DNA from: an uncultured Clostridia bacterium
GTDB lineage: Bacteria > Bacillota > Clostridia > TANB77 > CAG-508
Assembly: GCA_949045875.1 (NCBI GenBank)
Contig: CARPYP010000006.1
Location: 1 to 64,000, forward strand
DNA length: 64,000 nucleotides
Direction: 5' to 3'
Part shown: positions 35,479 to 44,440 of the stretch, piece after piece
How positions within the stretch are numbered: position 1 is the first letter of the stretch
Layout: each line of letters opens with the position of its first letter
Notes under the pieces: model-generated
What the model was told of the DNA's origin: nothing
Database searches by the model: none
Seen by the model: only the letters and a program-made list of their open reading frames with translations
Position numbers and translations under genes: made by a program

Positions 35479-37176
35479 TTATCTTGCCTCTAATTCATAG
35501 CTTCTATTATCTTTTTCTGGAATATAATCTTCCTGTTCCTCTATTTCATCATCTACCATTTCGTGTTCATTGTCCTTGATCTCAAGTTCTTTATTTACTT
35601 CATTCAATCGTATAATTTTTTCTTGTAACTCTCTTTCTTTGTCAAATGGTACTTTTACTTGTATTTTTGCATTTTCAAATTGCTGTTTTAAATTTTCTAG
35701 ATCATTATTAGTATTATTCAATTTTTTCTCTATATCAGTAATAGCATTATCCATTCTCGTTATATTTCCAAAGACATCTTTTCCTAATTTTATACTATAT
35801 GCAGATTCTCCTTTTAAAGCTAAAATATAATCTCCTGCTACAATTTCAAGTTCCATTTTTAACCCTCTATATTTACCTATTTCTTCTATTTCTTTATTTT
35901 CCTTACTTTTACATATTTCAAGTATCATTTTTCCTGCATCTTCTTTTTTTACATATTGTTTTCCTTTTAAAATTATAGGAGAAAACTTGTCCTCATTATT
36001 AAGTTCTGTATTTTCTTTAACCAGTTCCAAATCTTTTTGCATATTACTAATTAATTCTTCATTGTTCTTTATTTCTACTGGATAAAATTTTACTATTGCG
36101 TCTTCAAGTCTATAAATTTCACTTAAATAACTTTGTTTTAATATTTTTAACTTAGAACTCTGTTCTTCTAATTCTGCTTTTTCAATTATCAATGGATTTC
36201 CAGTAGCAAGTGCCTTTATTTCAGCATAAGAAAGTGCTTTTTCATCAATATCTTCCTCAGAACGTGATATTACTTTTGAGGTCATTATTTGTGATACACC
36301 TCTCTGTTTTCTTTCTACTGTTTGATAAGAATAAGCATCAAATGTTCCTTTTGTAACATAAGTGTAAATATCTATTTCTTCATTTTCATTTCCTTGACGA
36401 ACTCCACGACCATTTCGTTGTTGTAAATCACTAGGTCTCCATGGTACATCTAAATGGTGTATTGCTTTAATTTTATTTTGTACGTTTGTACCTGCTCCCA
36501 TTTTAGAGGTTGAACCCATCAAAACCCTTATATTTCCACTCTTAACCTTTGCAAATAGTTCCTTCTTTTTTGTTTCTGTTGTAGCGTCATGTATAAAAGC
36601 TATCTCATCTTCTGGTATTCCTTTAGATATTAGTTTTCTCTTTAAGTCAGTATAAACATCCGTAAATGGTCTATCTTTTAAATACCACTCTCCATTTAAA
36701 AATTCCATTTCATATGGATTATCTTCTGTACCTAAACTCTTGGGAGTTGATAAATCACAAAACACTAGCTGTGTTGACTTTTTATCCTTAGTTTTTTCCC
36801 ATATCTTATATATATTATTAGCACACACATTTACTTTTCCATTTTCATAATCTGGTAGCATATCATTTATTATTCTTTGGTCTAGTGCAAGCTTTCGTCC
36901 TTCATTTGTTATTCTAAGCATATTATCTGTTTTTGAATTAACTTGCTTCTTTCTAATTCTTTCTGCTCTTTTTGCTAAGTCTTGTACCATACCCTTTTGT
37001 ATATCACTTGCATCAACATCTATTGTGTAAGCATTTACTTTTGGTACTGGTAGATTTAATGTATCTGCTGTTTGAATATCTGCTATTTCTTTAAACATAG
37101 ACATCAGTTCTGGAAGATTATAAAATTTTGAAAATCTCGTTTTTGATCTGTATCCTGTTCCTTCTGGTGCTAGTTC
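35479..37176 (-). CDS. SNF2 helicase/methylase giant, C-terminal part (split by element B)
   Basis: From the core GAACTA (37171-37176) this reads in frame ELAPEGTGYRSKTRFSKF, then PKSLGTEDNPYE, the helicase C motifs LMGSTSKMGAGTNVQ and DVPWRPSDLQQRNGRGVRQG, and a coiled-coil tail. It is the second RecA-like lobe of the SNF2-type helicase. The 5' portion is at 46115-51379. Joined, they give about 2316 residues in one frame. As it stands it lacks a genuine start; an ATG at 37218 belongs to element B DNA. Confidence 0.9.
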   Translation of the reverse strand, partial: ELAPEGTGYRSKTRFSKFYNLPELMSMFKEIADIQTADTLNLPVPKVNAYTIDVDASDIQKGMVQDLAKRAERIRKKQVNSKTDNMLRITNEGRKLALDQRIINDMLPDYENGKVNVCANNIYKIWEKTKDKKSTQLVFCDLSTPKSLGTEDNPYEMEFLNGEWYLKDRPFTDVYTDLKRKLISKGIPEDEIAFIHDATTETKKKELFAKVKSGNIRVLMGSTSKMGAGTNVQNKIKAIHHLDVPWRPSDLQQRNGRGVRQGNENEEIDIYTYVTKGTFDAYSYQTVERKQRGVSQIMTSKVISRSEEDIDEKALSYAEIKALATGNPLIIEKAELEEQSSKLKILKQSYLSEIYRLEDAIVKFYPVEIKNNEELISNMQKDLELVKENTELNNEDKFSPIILKGKQYVKKEDAGKMILEICKSKENKEIEEIGKYRGLKMELEIVAGDYILALKGESAYSIKLGKDVFGNITRMDNAITDIEKKLNNTNNDLENLKQQFENAKIQVKVPFDKERELQEKIIRLNEVNKELEIKDNEHEMVDDEIEEQEDYIPEKDNRSYELEAR

Positions 37177-37195
37177 TATTGCTGTAATAAAAATG
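37171..37195. other. attR of element B
   Basis: The core GAACTA (minus strand, 37171-37176) is preceded by element arm CATTTTTATTACA (37183-37195). The partner arm at attL is inverted, with one mismatch. Confidence 0.82.
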
Positions 37196-37238
37196 CCTTT
37201 CCTAAAGTACGATTTCAAGTTTTAAAAAAATAAGTGTT

Positions 37239-39272
37239 TTATGCACTTTTTCTTTGTTTTTCATCTTCTTTTTGTTTCTTTTTAGCTTGGTATATTTCTT
37301 TTTTCTTAATATACCATTCTCTTTTTAATATTTCCCTTCCCTTTTCTTTGCAATCATTACAATATTTCTGACTAGAACTATTTGGCTTATAAGTCTTGCC
37401 ACATAATATACAAATTCTTTCTCTGTAACCTTTATTTCCACCTTGTGCTTGTATTTTCTCTCTATAATGTTTTCTGTGTCTTATTCTTCTGCCCTCATCT
37501 CTACATTCAATACAAAATTTTTGCCTTGATGTTGTAGGTGTATATTTCTTTCCACATATTTGACAGGTTCTATCTTCATATCTGGTTTTATAAACAGTAT
37601 TTTCAAATGTTATCGTAGTTGGCTCTAAACAACCTATATATCTGTAACTAATTTCAATTTTTTGTATTTTTTCTTTTTTGCCCTTATCATTTATAAGAAT
37701 TTCACTAGGATATACTATAATTCTATCAATTAAATTTGTTATTGTACTTTGTGTTAGTTCGCTAGTTCCAGTTTCTTTAAATTCAGTTAGCAATTTAGTA
37801 AAATTTATTGCATTTTTATTACTTCTATTTACTTTTTCTATTTCTTCTATTATTCCTTTTAGTTTTTCTTTTATTTCAAGCTGTTCTTTCTCATATTTAT
37901 TAGAAATCATAATAAAAGTATCTTCTGTTATTCTTTTCAAAACTTTATCTTCATAACTAGATGTGATTACCATATTTAACTCATTCAATCTATCCTCTAA
38001 TCTTCTCTTTTCATTTTCATAAGTTTTTGTATTTTGACTTGTCATTTCTTCAAGTTTTTGCTCTAAAATAGAATAATTTTCTTTATTGTCGCAAAAAGCA
38101 TTAGCATATTTATTTATATCATCTAAAACGATTTTATATAGTTTTTCTGCTCTTATACAAATATTTTTACATTCTTTTGTTCTATGAGGACAAGTAGTAT
38201 CACAATAATATTTTCTATTTTCAATACTTACTGAATCTCCTCTGCTATATATCTTTTTACAAAACATATTTCTACCATCTGGACATCTTATCATTCTACT
38301 AAAAATATTCTTATATCGTTCTCCCTCTAATGTATTCTTATATAATATTTTGTTTTTTTCTCTTATTCTTTGTGCTTTATCAAATAATTCTTTACTTATA
38401 ATAGGCTCGTGCATATTTTCAATAATAGTCCATTGTTCTTTTGGTACTTTTACTATTTTCTTTATTTTGGGAGACAATTTTTTTGTTTTATTTCCAACTA
38501 CTGCACCTATATATACTTGATTAGATATAATATCTAATATCGTTTTATTATGCCAATAATAATAGTTTTTATTTCGCTTTTGTACTTTTCTTACTAACCC
38601 TTTTTGTAACCAATATTCCGTTGGTCTTAATATCTTTTTATCTTCTAAATATTTTGTAATATAACGTGTTCCTTTTCCTTGTGAATACATTTCAAATATT
38701 TCTTTAATAACTGGTGCTGTTTCTTCATCTATTATTAAATGATTATGATTTTGTGGGTCTTTTAAATATCCATACGGTGCTGTTGTTGCCATATATTTTC
38801 CGTCTTTTGCTCTTGCTTTTCTTGCACTACTTACTTTTACTGATATATCTTTTACATACATTTCATTCAAAATATTCTTAAATGGTGTTATATCCATTGA
38901 AGAATTGCTTATTGTGTCTACTCCGTCATTTACTGCAATATATCTTACTTGATGTTCTGGAAAATATATCTCTAAATAATAACCACAGTCTAAATAGTTT
39001 CTTCCTAATCTTGATAAATCTTTTGTAACAACACAATCTATTTCCTTATTTTCAATATCTTGTATCATTCTTTTAAAATCTGGTCTTTCAAAATTACCAC
39101 CTGAAAAGCCATCATCTGCATATATTTTTGTTATCTGCCACCCTTTTTTAGTAACAAAATCTGTTAGTATTTTCTTTTGTGTATCAATACTTACACTTTC
39201 CTCATTATTTCCATCATCTATTGATAATCTTGTATAAATACCTACTCTATAATTTTCTTTATCTACAAGCAT
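37239..39272 (-). CDS. Large serine recombinase of element B
   Basis: A protein of 677 residues. The resolvase domain has the catalytic Ser17 in YTRLSIDDG, then YADDGFSGGNFERPDF and DLSRLGRNYLD. The recombinase domain (FEMYSQGKGTRYI) is uninterrupted, unlike that of element A. A zinc ribbon, a coiled coil and two C-terminal CxxC-type modules (RTCQICGKKYTPT and RICILCGKTYKP) follow; the paired tail fingers are unusual. AAAGGAGGG lies eight bases before the ATG. It lies next to attR and probably integrates and excises element B. Confidence 0.92.
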   Translation of the reverse strand: MLVDKENYRVGIYTRLSIDDGNNEESVSIDTQKKILTDFVTKKGWQITKIYADDGFSGGNFERPDFKRMIQDIENKEIDCVVTKDLSRLGRNYLDCGYYLEIYFPEHQVRYIAVNDGVDTISNSSMDITPFKNILNEMYVKDISVKVSSARKARAKDGKYMATTAPYGYLKDPQNHNHLIIDEETAPVIKEIFEMYSQGKGTRYITKYLEDKKILRPTEYWLQKGLVRKVQKRNKNYYYWHNKTILDIISNQVYIGAVVGNKTKKLSPKIKKIVKVPKEQWTIIENMHEPIISKELFDKAQRIREKNKILYKNTLEGERYKNIFSRMIRCPDGRNMFCKKIYSRGDSVSIENRKYYCDTTCPHRTKECKNICIRAEKLYKIVLDDINKYANAFCDNKENYSILEQKLEEMTSQNTKTYENEKRRLEDRLNELNMVITSSYEDKVLKRITEDTFIMISNKYEKEQLEIKEKLKGIIEEIEKVNRSNKNAINFTKLLTEFKETGTSELTQSTITNLIDRIIVYPSEILINDKGKKEKIQKIEISYRYIGCLEPTTITFENTVYKTRYEDRTCQICGKKYTPTTSRQKFCIECRDEGRRIRHRKHYREKIQAQGGNKGYRERICILCGKTYKPNSSSQKYCNDCKEKGREILKREWYIKKKEIYQAKKKQKEDEKQRKSA

Positions 39273-39331
39273 ACTCTTTGCCCTCCTTTCATTCCATTAT
39301 ATTTAAAATTGTTATAATCTCAATTATGCAA

Positions 39332-39496
39332 TTATTTCTTAAATTCTTCTGGGTGTTCTTCAATATATTTCTTTCTTTTCCTTTCAATTTCTTCCATTAC
39401 TATTGGTAATATTGCTTGAATAGGAGTAATTTCGTTTGTATATTTTCGTTCAACAATGATTTTTTCTACTACTTTGTTATCTTCTTTTTTAGCCAT
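39332..39496 (-). CDS. Small protein upstream of the element B recombinase
   Basis: About 54 residues from MAKKEDNK. The conserved-looking middle TNEITPIQAILPIVMEEIERK is shared by small proteins preceding transposon recombinases in Clostridia. The ATG at 39496 follows GAGGAGGGG. The role is unknown, perhaps recombination directionality. Confidence 0.65.
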   Translation of the reverse strand: MAKKEDNKVVEKIIVERKYTNEITPIQAILPIVMEEIERKRKKYIEEHPEEFKK

Positions 39497-39525
39497 TATT
39501 ACCCCTCCTCTCTTGTTTTTAGGCA

Positions 39526-39561
39526 TAAAAAAAGAGAGATACTAATTTTCTTAATATCTCT
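39526..39561 (-). terminator. Intrinsic terminator within element B
   Basis: On the minus strand AGAGATA and TATCTCT pair and are followed by CTTTTTTT. It ends the transcription unit of the two paralogous genes upstream. Confidence 0.7.
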
Positions 39562-39594
39562 GTCAATTTATTCTCTTTTATAAAGTTCTATTTC

Positions 39595-40236
39595 CTATAA
39601 TAAACTATTATCTTTAAGTCCTAATTTAAAAGTTTCTATAAATTCAATATCTTGCATATCATCAGCTAGTTTTAAATATTCACTTAATGCTTTTACTTCT
39701 TTTTTAGTAAAGTTTACCATTTCGTTTCTTTCTATAAATTCCTTTATATTTGGGTATTCTTCTTTTATTTTACTCATTTTGTTTACTATCTCTTTGTATT
39801 TTTTTATCTTCCATAGATTTGCACCTAACATTTCTTTTATAAAGCACATACTCTTGTAAATTAAAGTATCTTCTAAATTTTCAATATTATCATCTACGAA
39901 TTTTCTTTTATTATCTGCTATTTCTTTTTTTAGATATATTCTATCTAAAAAGCCTAATTTATAATACTGTTTATTCCAAAAACTACTTTCTCCAGACATA
40001 GCACCCTCAAACCTATCTAATTTTAACCAGAGTTCTTTTTGTTTTTTCTTATCTTTTACTAACTCATACATTAAGTTTTCTAGTTCTTTTTTTGATTTTT
40101 CAACTTCTGTCATTTCTTCTGTTTTTCCATACATACGAATATATAAACATTGTAGTCCATCTCCTCTTGTTTCGTATATATCATTTAAAATTTGATTTTC
40201 AAATAACTCATTTACTGTATATTCTCTCTTTTCCAT
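39595..40236 (-). CDS. Hypothetical protein, paralogue of the next gene (DUF6809-like)
   Basis: A protein of 213 residues, helical. It shares with the 40248 gene the plan ILNDIYETRGDG, a central E/K-rich part, and FWNKQYYKLGFLDRIYLKKEI (there FWYKPYYKTGFIDAISLNKQI). It resembles short DUF6809-type proteins, but I am not certain. GGAGGG precedes the ATG. The function is unknown. Confidence 0.6.
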   Translation of the reverse strand: MEKREYTVNELFENQILNDIYETRGDGLQCLYIRMYGKTEEMTEVEKSKKELENLMYELVKDKKKQKELWLKLDRFEGAMSGESSFWNKQYYKLGFLDRIYLKKEIADNKRKFVDDNIENLEDTLIYKSMCFIKEMLGANLWKIKKYKEIVNKMSKIKEEYPNIKEFIERNEMVNFTKKEVKALSEYLKLADDMQDIEFIETFKLGLKDNSLL

Positions 40237-40247
40237 TTTCTACCCTC

Positions 40248-40868
40248 CTACAATGATTTTCCTGTTTTCACACCAATTTTAAACATTTCTTCTGACTCTA
40301 ACATATTTCTTAAATCATATAATTCTTTTATTTCTAAAATTGCTTTCATTTCTTCTTGTGTAAATTCTGCAATTTTATTATTATCGTAGAAATTCATTAC
40401 TTTTGGGTATTTTTCTTTTATCTCTGCTAGTCTTTTACTTGCTTTTATATACTCATTATTTGCTTTTAAGTTATTATATTTCTGTTGGTCTATATAGTCC
40501 CATATATCATCTACACTATTATAAATATTATCTTCATTATTAGAATTATTACTTGCAATTTTTTCTTCTTTTATCTGTTTATTTAAAGATATTGCGTCTA
40601 TAAAACCTGTTTTGTAATATGGCTTATACCAAAAACACATCTGTCCCATTGCATATAACTCAAATTGATTTATTTTTTCATATAACTTTTGCATATCTTC
40701 TTCGTTTTTAATAAATTTCTTCATAAAATTTATCAAATCATCTTCTACATTATTTGCTTTCTTATCTTCTTCTGGCTCTCCATATTTTGCTATATAACTC
40801 TTTTCTACTTCCCCCTCTCTTATATCATATAAATCATCAAGTATTTTATTGTTGCATTCTATTTCCAT
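40248..40868 (-). CDS. Hypothetical protein, paralogue of the previous gene (DUF6809-like)
   Basis: A protein of 206 residues, helical and acidic, starting MEIECNNKILDDLYDIREG. It is the first gene of a two-gene unit with its paralogue 11 bases downstream, suggesting duplication. AAGGAGG precedes the ATG. The divergent XRE regulator and two TGTCGGTA repeats lie in the upstream region, so it is probably repressed by that regulator. Confidence 0.6.
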   Translation of the reverse strand: MEIECNNKILDDLYDIREGEVEKSYIAKYGEPEEDKKANNVEDDLINFMKKFIKNEEDMQKLYEKINQFELYAMGQMCFWYKPYYKTGFIDAISLNKQIKEEKIASNNSNNEDNIYNSVDDIWDYIDQQKYNNLKANNEYIKASKRLAEIKEKYPKVMNFYDNNKIAEFTQEEMKAILEIKELYDLRNMLESEEMFKIGVKTGKSL

Positions 40869-40893
40869 ACATTTTCCCTCCTTATTACCATTC

Positions 40894-40944
40894 TGTCGGT
40901 ATTGTATATGTTTTATTTTTACAAGTCAACAATGTGTCGGTAAT
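40894..40944. promoter_or_regulatory. Two TGTCGGTA direct repeats (candidate operators)
   Basis: TGTCGGTATT (40894-40903) and TGTCGGTAAT (40935-40944) lie 41 bases apart, about four helical turns, in the divergent intergenic region between the XRE gene and the paralogue pair. They are likely operator half-sites for the XRE protein. Confidence 0.5.
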
Positions 40945-40991
40945 ATTTAAGGGTATAATTTGTTATACTAATTTTGAAAGGAGAATTTGCT

Positions 40992-41228
40992 ATGGACTTA
41001 CAACAAGCTGTTAAATCACGAATAATATATCTATGCAAAAAGAAAGACATTTCTATCAACAAACTTGCTACTTTGTCTGGGATGAATCAATCAACAGTTA
41101 ACAGTTTAGTTGATGGTACAAGTCAAAATCCTAAATTACTTACAATTATTCGTATATGCTTTGGTTTTGACATTACTTTAAAAGAATTTTTTGATGACCC
41201 AATTTTCAATGATATAGATGATGACTAA
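40992..41228 (+). CDS. XRE-family regulator of element B
   Basis: About 78 residues. The helix-turn-helix AVKSRIIYLCKKKDISINKL, then SGMNQSTVNSLVDGTSQNPK, covers most of the protein. The C-terminus is acidic. AAAGGAG lies eight bases before the ATG at 40992. It is divergent from the paralogue pair and convergent with the ParB-like gene. Confidence 0.88.
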   Translation: MDLQQAVKSRIIYLCKKKDISINKLATLSGMNQSTVNSLVDGTSQNPKLLTIIRICFGFDITLKEFFDDPIFNDIDDD

Positions 41229-41254
41229 CATTTTTATATGCTAGTCTTATTTTT

Positions 41255-42079
41255 TTATCTTCCTAAATCTCTATTCTTCCACCTTTGCATATATTGTTTT
41301 AGTAATTTTTCAATGGTATCTTCCATTTGTTTTGTACTATAACCTTTTGGAAAATACCCTTTTAATTTTTCCACTTTAAATTTTATTTGTTCTTTTTGAT
41401 TTGGCTTTTGCTCTGTCATTATATTGAATATCGTGTCCATATCCAATTTATTTTGTTTGCTTAATTCTCTCATTCTTATTGCTTGTGGGTATGATGGTGT
41501 GCAATCTTCACTTTCTATTGTTTCTAATAAGTCCTTTTGTTCTTGCTTTTTTAAATATGATATTTCTACTGCTGGGGACATTGCCATTTTATTTTCATCA
41601 ACTAACTTTAATAACTCTGGTGTTAGTTCTGTTAGCCTTACATATCTTTGAACTTGTCTGCCACTCATATTATCAGTTATATTTTCTCGTGTCCACTTCT
41701 GGACATCTTGTCCAGAAGTTTTACCTTGATGTCTTTCTGCGTCTAGTTTCATTTTAAAAGCAAATGCTTTTTCACTTGGTAATATATCTTGTCTTTGCAA
41801 ATTACTATCAACAACAGTTATAACTGCTAGGTTTTTGTCCATATCACGAATTAAGACAGGAACTTGCTTTATTCCTGCCTTTTCACAAGCATATTTTCTT
41901 CTATGCCCACTTATAATTTCATACCCTCCTTTATCTCTTTTTCGTACAATTAAGGGTTCTATAATTCCATATTTCTTTATACTATCTATTAAGTCTTGCA
42001 TTTCTTCATTATCTTTTACTTTATATGGATTATCTTTAAACTCGTATAAATCATTTATACTTACAATTTTTTCACTCAA
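41255..42079 (-). CDS. ParB-family protein of element B
   Basis: A protein of 274 residues. Typical ParB N-domain motifs are KDNPYKVKDNEEMQDLIDSI, GIIEPLIVRK, YEIISGHRRKYACEKAG and QRQDILPSEKAFAFKMKL. A helix-turn-helix follows (MSGRQVQRYVRLTELTPEL). No ParA is encoded in element B, so it may act as a regulator or use another ParA. The start is TTG with GAGGAGG upstream. It is coupled to the relaxase gene two bases away. Confidence 0.88.
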   Translation of the reverse strand: MSEKIVSINDLYEFKDNPYKVKDNEEMQDLIDSIKKYGIIEPLIVRKRDKGGYEIISGHRRKYACEKAGIKQVPVLIRDMDKNLAVITVVDSNLQRQDILPSEKAFAFKMKLDAERHQGKTSGQDVQKWTRENITDNMSGRQVQRYVRLTELTPELLKLVDENKMAMSPAVEISYLKKQEQKDLLETIESEDCTPSYPQAIRMRELSKQNKLDMDTIFNIMTEQKPNQKEQIKFKVEKLKGYFPKGYSTKQMEDTIEKLLKQYMQRWKNRDLGR

Positions 42080-42081
42080 TT

Positions 42082-43461
42082 TTATCTACCTCCTCTATCT
42101 CTATATTTATTTTTTTCTTTGTTCTGTGTTAGTTCTTCATTTCTGGTTTGTTTTTCTATTTGCACTATTTCTTTGATTTTAGGGACATCTTCTATAATTT
42201 GATTAGCTGTTTTTAGATATTTTCTATATCTTGTTAGTAAAGTAGTACAATCATCTCTTTTTTGTTTGTATTCTGCTATTTGCTTTTCATCTTTGCAATT
42301 TCTTAACTTATTTCTGTATTTTTGCCTTACTTGTGTTATCTCTGCAATATCTTTTTCAGTTTGTGAAATATAACTTTTTACATCTTCAATAGTGTTTAAT
42401 TTTTCCTTTACAATTAACCTTGTTTGATTTGAATATCTTTCCATTTGCCTAACTGCTCGTTTCATTTCTGGAGATAATGGTTTATAGTGTGGTTTTTCTT
42501 TCGGTAATAGTCCCATAAAATAAAAGAGAGCTAAAAAAAGCACTTCTATTCCAGACATTTTGCTTATGCTTTTAAAACTCCCTTTATATTTATGAACTTT
42601 GTATCTTTTATATTTTCTTTTTGGTTTTACTAATTTGTAGTATTCTTCTTGCACATAACAAGGGTTATTGAATACTCTTTCAGCAATATTTCTAGGTGTA
42701 TATTGTTCCCCTAACTGATACATTCTTGTTGCTTTTTTATCATTTATTGAACGAATCGTTGCATATTTTCGGTTTGGATCATCATTGATAATATAACCTT
42801 TCTTATACATTGCCTTTTTAAATTGTGCATAACTTACACATATTTCTAGTGTTTCATCTATTGCTTTTCTCATTAGATTATACTTTGTTGGCTCTCCTCT
42901 TTTTTCTGCAAAATATATATTTCTTGGTGTTCTTCCTTTTGGATTTTTTATAACTGTTAGATTATTTTCAGCACATAATTCATCTGATAGACCTCTAAAA
43001 CGATAATATGCTCCTTTGTTACAATTAAACTTTTTGCCAGTAAACATATTAACGCTGCACACTACAAAATGATTATGATATGTGCCAGTATTAAAGTGTG
43101 TTGCTACTATTACTTGATGTTCTCTCCACATTTTCCTTGCTAGTTCTACTCCAATTTTATGTGCTTGTTCTGGAGATACTTCGCCAGTTTTAAAACTTTG
43201 ATATGCGTGATATGCTACATTTCCATCTTGTTTATCATATTTTTTTTGTATATAACTCATTTCTTCAAATGCTGTTTCTCTATTACAATTTACACCAGTT
43301 ACATACATAGTTTTTTCATTTTCATCAAAGGTTTTATCTTTATTTTCTGCATATAATAATACTTGTTTTAAGTCTGCAAAAATTGTTTTTTCTGGGTTAC
43401 TTGCATAGTCAACTACTCGTGATAAACTATCTTTAATTGCCCATATTTTTGTCGTTGCCAC
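42082..43461 (-). CDS. MobA/VirD2-type relaxase of element B
   Basis: About 459 residues. After the start VATTKIWAIKD comes the MOBP histidine triad ATHFNTGTYHNHFVVCSV and HAYQSFKTGEVSPEQAH. A basic, coiled tail follows. It shares its overall layout with the relaxase of element A. I choose the GTG at 43461, with GGAG nine bases upstream, because it aligns with the start of the element A relaxase; an ATG at 43476 is the alternative. The start overlaps mobC. Confidence 0.9.
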   Translation of the reverse strand: MATTKIWAIKDSLSRVVDYASNPEKTIFADLKQVLLYAENKDKTFDENEKTMYVTGVNCNRETAFEEMSYIQKKYDKQDGNVAYHAYQSFKTGEVSPEQAHKIGVELARKMWREHQVIVATHFNTGTYHNHFVVCSVNMFTGKKFNCNKGAYYRFRGLSDELCAENNLTVIKNPKGRTPRNIYFAEKRGEPTKYNLMRKAIDETLEICVSYAQFKKAMYKKGYIINDDPNRKYATIRSINDKKATRMYQLGEQYTPRNIAERVFNNPCYVQEEYYKLVKPKRKYKRYKVHKYKGSFKSISKMSGIEVLFLALFYFMGLLPKEKPHYKPLSPEMKRAVRQMERYSNQTRLIVKEKLNTIEDVKSYISQTEKDIAEITQVRQKYRNKLRNCKDEKQIAEYKQKRDDCTTLLTRYRKYLKTANQIIEDVPKIKEIVQIEKQTRNEELTQNKEKNKYRDRGGR

Positions 43462-43756
43462 CCTCATCATCTCCATTATTTTTTGAATAATAAATGTCTA
43501 AAAATTTCTTTTCAATTATCTCTAAACATTGTATAATTTTTTCTTTTTCTAACCTATTAACATTACTTTTTACTTTGCAAATATCAATATAAATTTTATA
43601 AAATTCTTTATCTGGTATTGGGTAAATTTCTTTTTTTAGTCCAACTTTTCTTAAATATGCTGATAAATTTGTACCACTATTTTTTGCATTTCTTTCTAAT
43701 TTTTTCTTTTCATTTTCACTTACTCTTAAATGAATTTCTACTTTTTTATTTTTCAA
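43433..43756 (-). CDS. MobC-family relaxosome accessory protein (element B)
   Basis: A protein of 107 residues. EIHLRVSENEKKKLERNAKN, then GTNLSAYLRKVGL, is the MobC ribbon-helix-helix. The start is TTG after AAAGGAAG. The last 10 codons overlap the relaxase. A palindrome-rich candidate oriT lies upstream. Confidence 0.82.
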   Translation of the reverse strand: MKNKKVEIHLRVSENEKKKLERNAKNSGTNLSAYLRKVGLKKEIYPIPDKEFYKIYIDICKVKSNVNRLEKEKIIQCLEIIEKKFLDIYYSKNNGDDEGGNDKNMGN

Positions 43757-43796
43757 AATAATTCACTTCCTTTCAACTTTTCTAGCTGGGGTTATA

Positions 43797-43882
43797 GGGG
43801 TGCAAAACCCCTTTCAACGAATGTTGTCGGTTTTGGGTGCGACACAAAACCTATGCTCGCTACACTGATAGATAAATCTATC
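43797..43882. other. Candidate oriT of element B
   Basis: Three hairpins stand in a row upstream of mobC: GGGGTGCAAAACCCC (43797-43811), GTTTTG ... CAAAAC (43830-43850) and GATAGATAAATCTATC (43867-43882). The first is nearly the same as that in element A's candidate oriT. No gene overlaps 43757-44010. Confidence 0.55.
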
Positions 43883-44010
43883 AATGCAGATTTTAACTTG
43901 CTTATTTCTTATTGTTTTTTACTCTAAAATTTTCTATTTTTTATAACAGTGATGACAACAATGACAATGATGACATTGATTTTGATATAGCACTCTTGTC
44001 ATAAAAAATT

Positions 44011-44430
44011 TTATAGCCCTCTATCATAATTTTTATTTTGTTCTTTTGTATATTCTGGGTATCTTATTTTAATTCCCTCATAGAAATATGGTGCATAACT
44101 ACAACAAAATATTTCACTCACATTATATTTCTCGGAAACTTTTTCATTTTCAATATCTTTTTCACTATCATAATTACATCTGTTCCATAAACTAAATGCC
44201 ATTCTTGTTACTTTTTCACTCGTACTTGTTTGATATGCTCCATTGATTGAATCAATGTTTATCTCTCCTGTTCTTAAATTAAATATTTTATTAAAATTAT
44301 CTCTTGTTGTTTCGCATATTCCTAATGTATAAACTATTGCTTTATAATACACATCTGTTTTTCCCATTATTTGCATTTCCTTATATTTTTCATTCCAAAA
44401 TTCTCTATGCTTACTATCTATAAATTTCAT
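44011..44430 (-). CDS. DUF6075-like protein
   Basis: About 139 residues, starting MKFIDSKHREFWNEKYKEM. KAIVYTLGICETTRDNFNKIF and GAYQTSTSEKVTRMAFSLWN match a small family seen in Clostridia mobile elements (DUF6075); the function is unknown. AAGGAGG lies before the ATG at 44430, just after the end of the ATPase gene. Confidence 0.7.
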   Translation of the reverse strand: MKFIDSKHREFWNEKYKEMQIMGKTDVYYKAIVYTLGICETTRDNFNKIFNLRTGEINIDSINGAYQTSTSEKVTRMAFSLWNRCNYDSEKDIENEKVSEKYNVSEIFCCSYAPYFYEGIKIRYPEYTKEQNKNYDRGL

Positions 44431-44440
44431 AAACTCCTCC

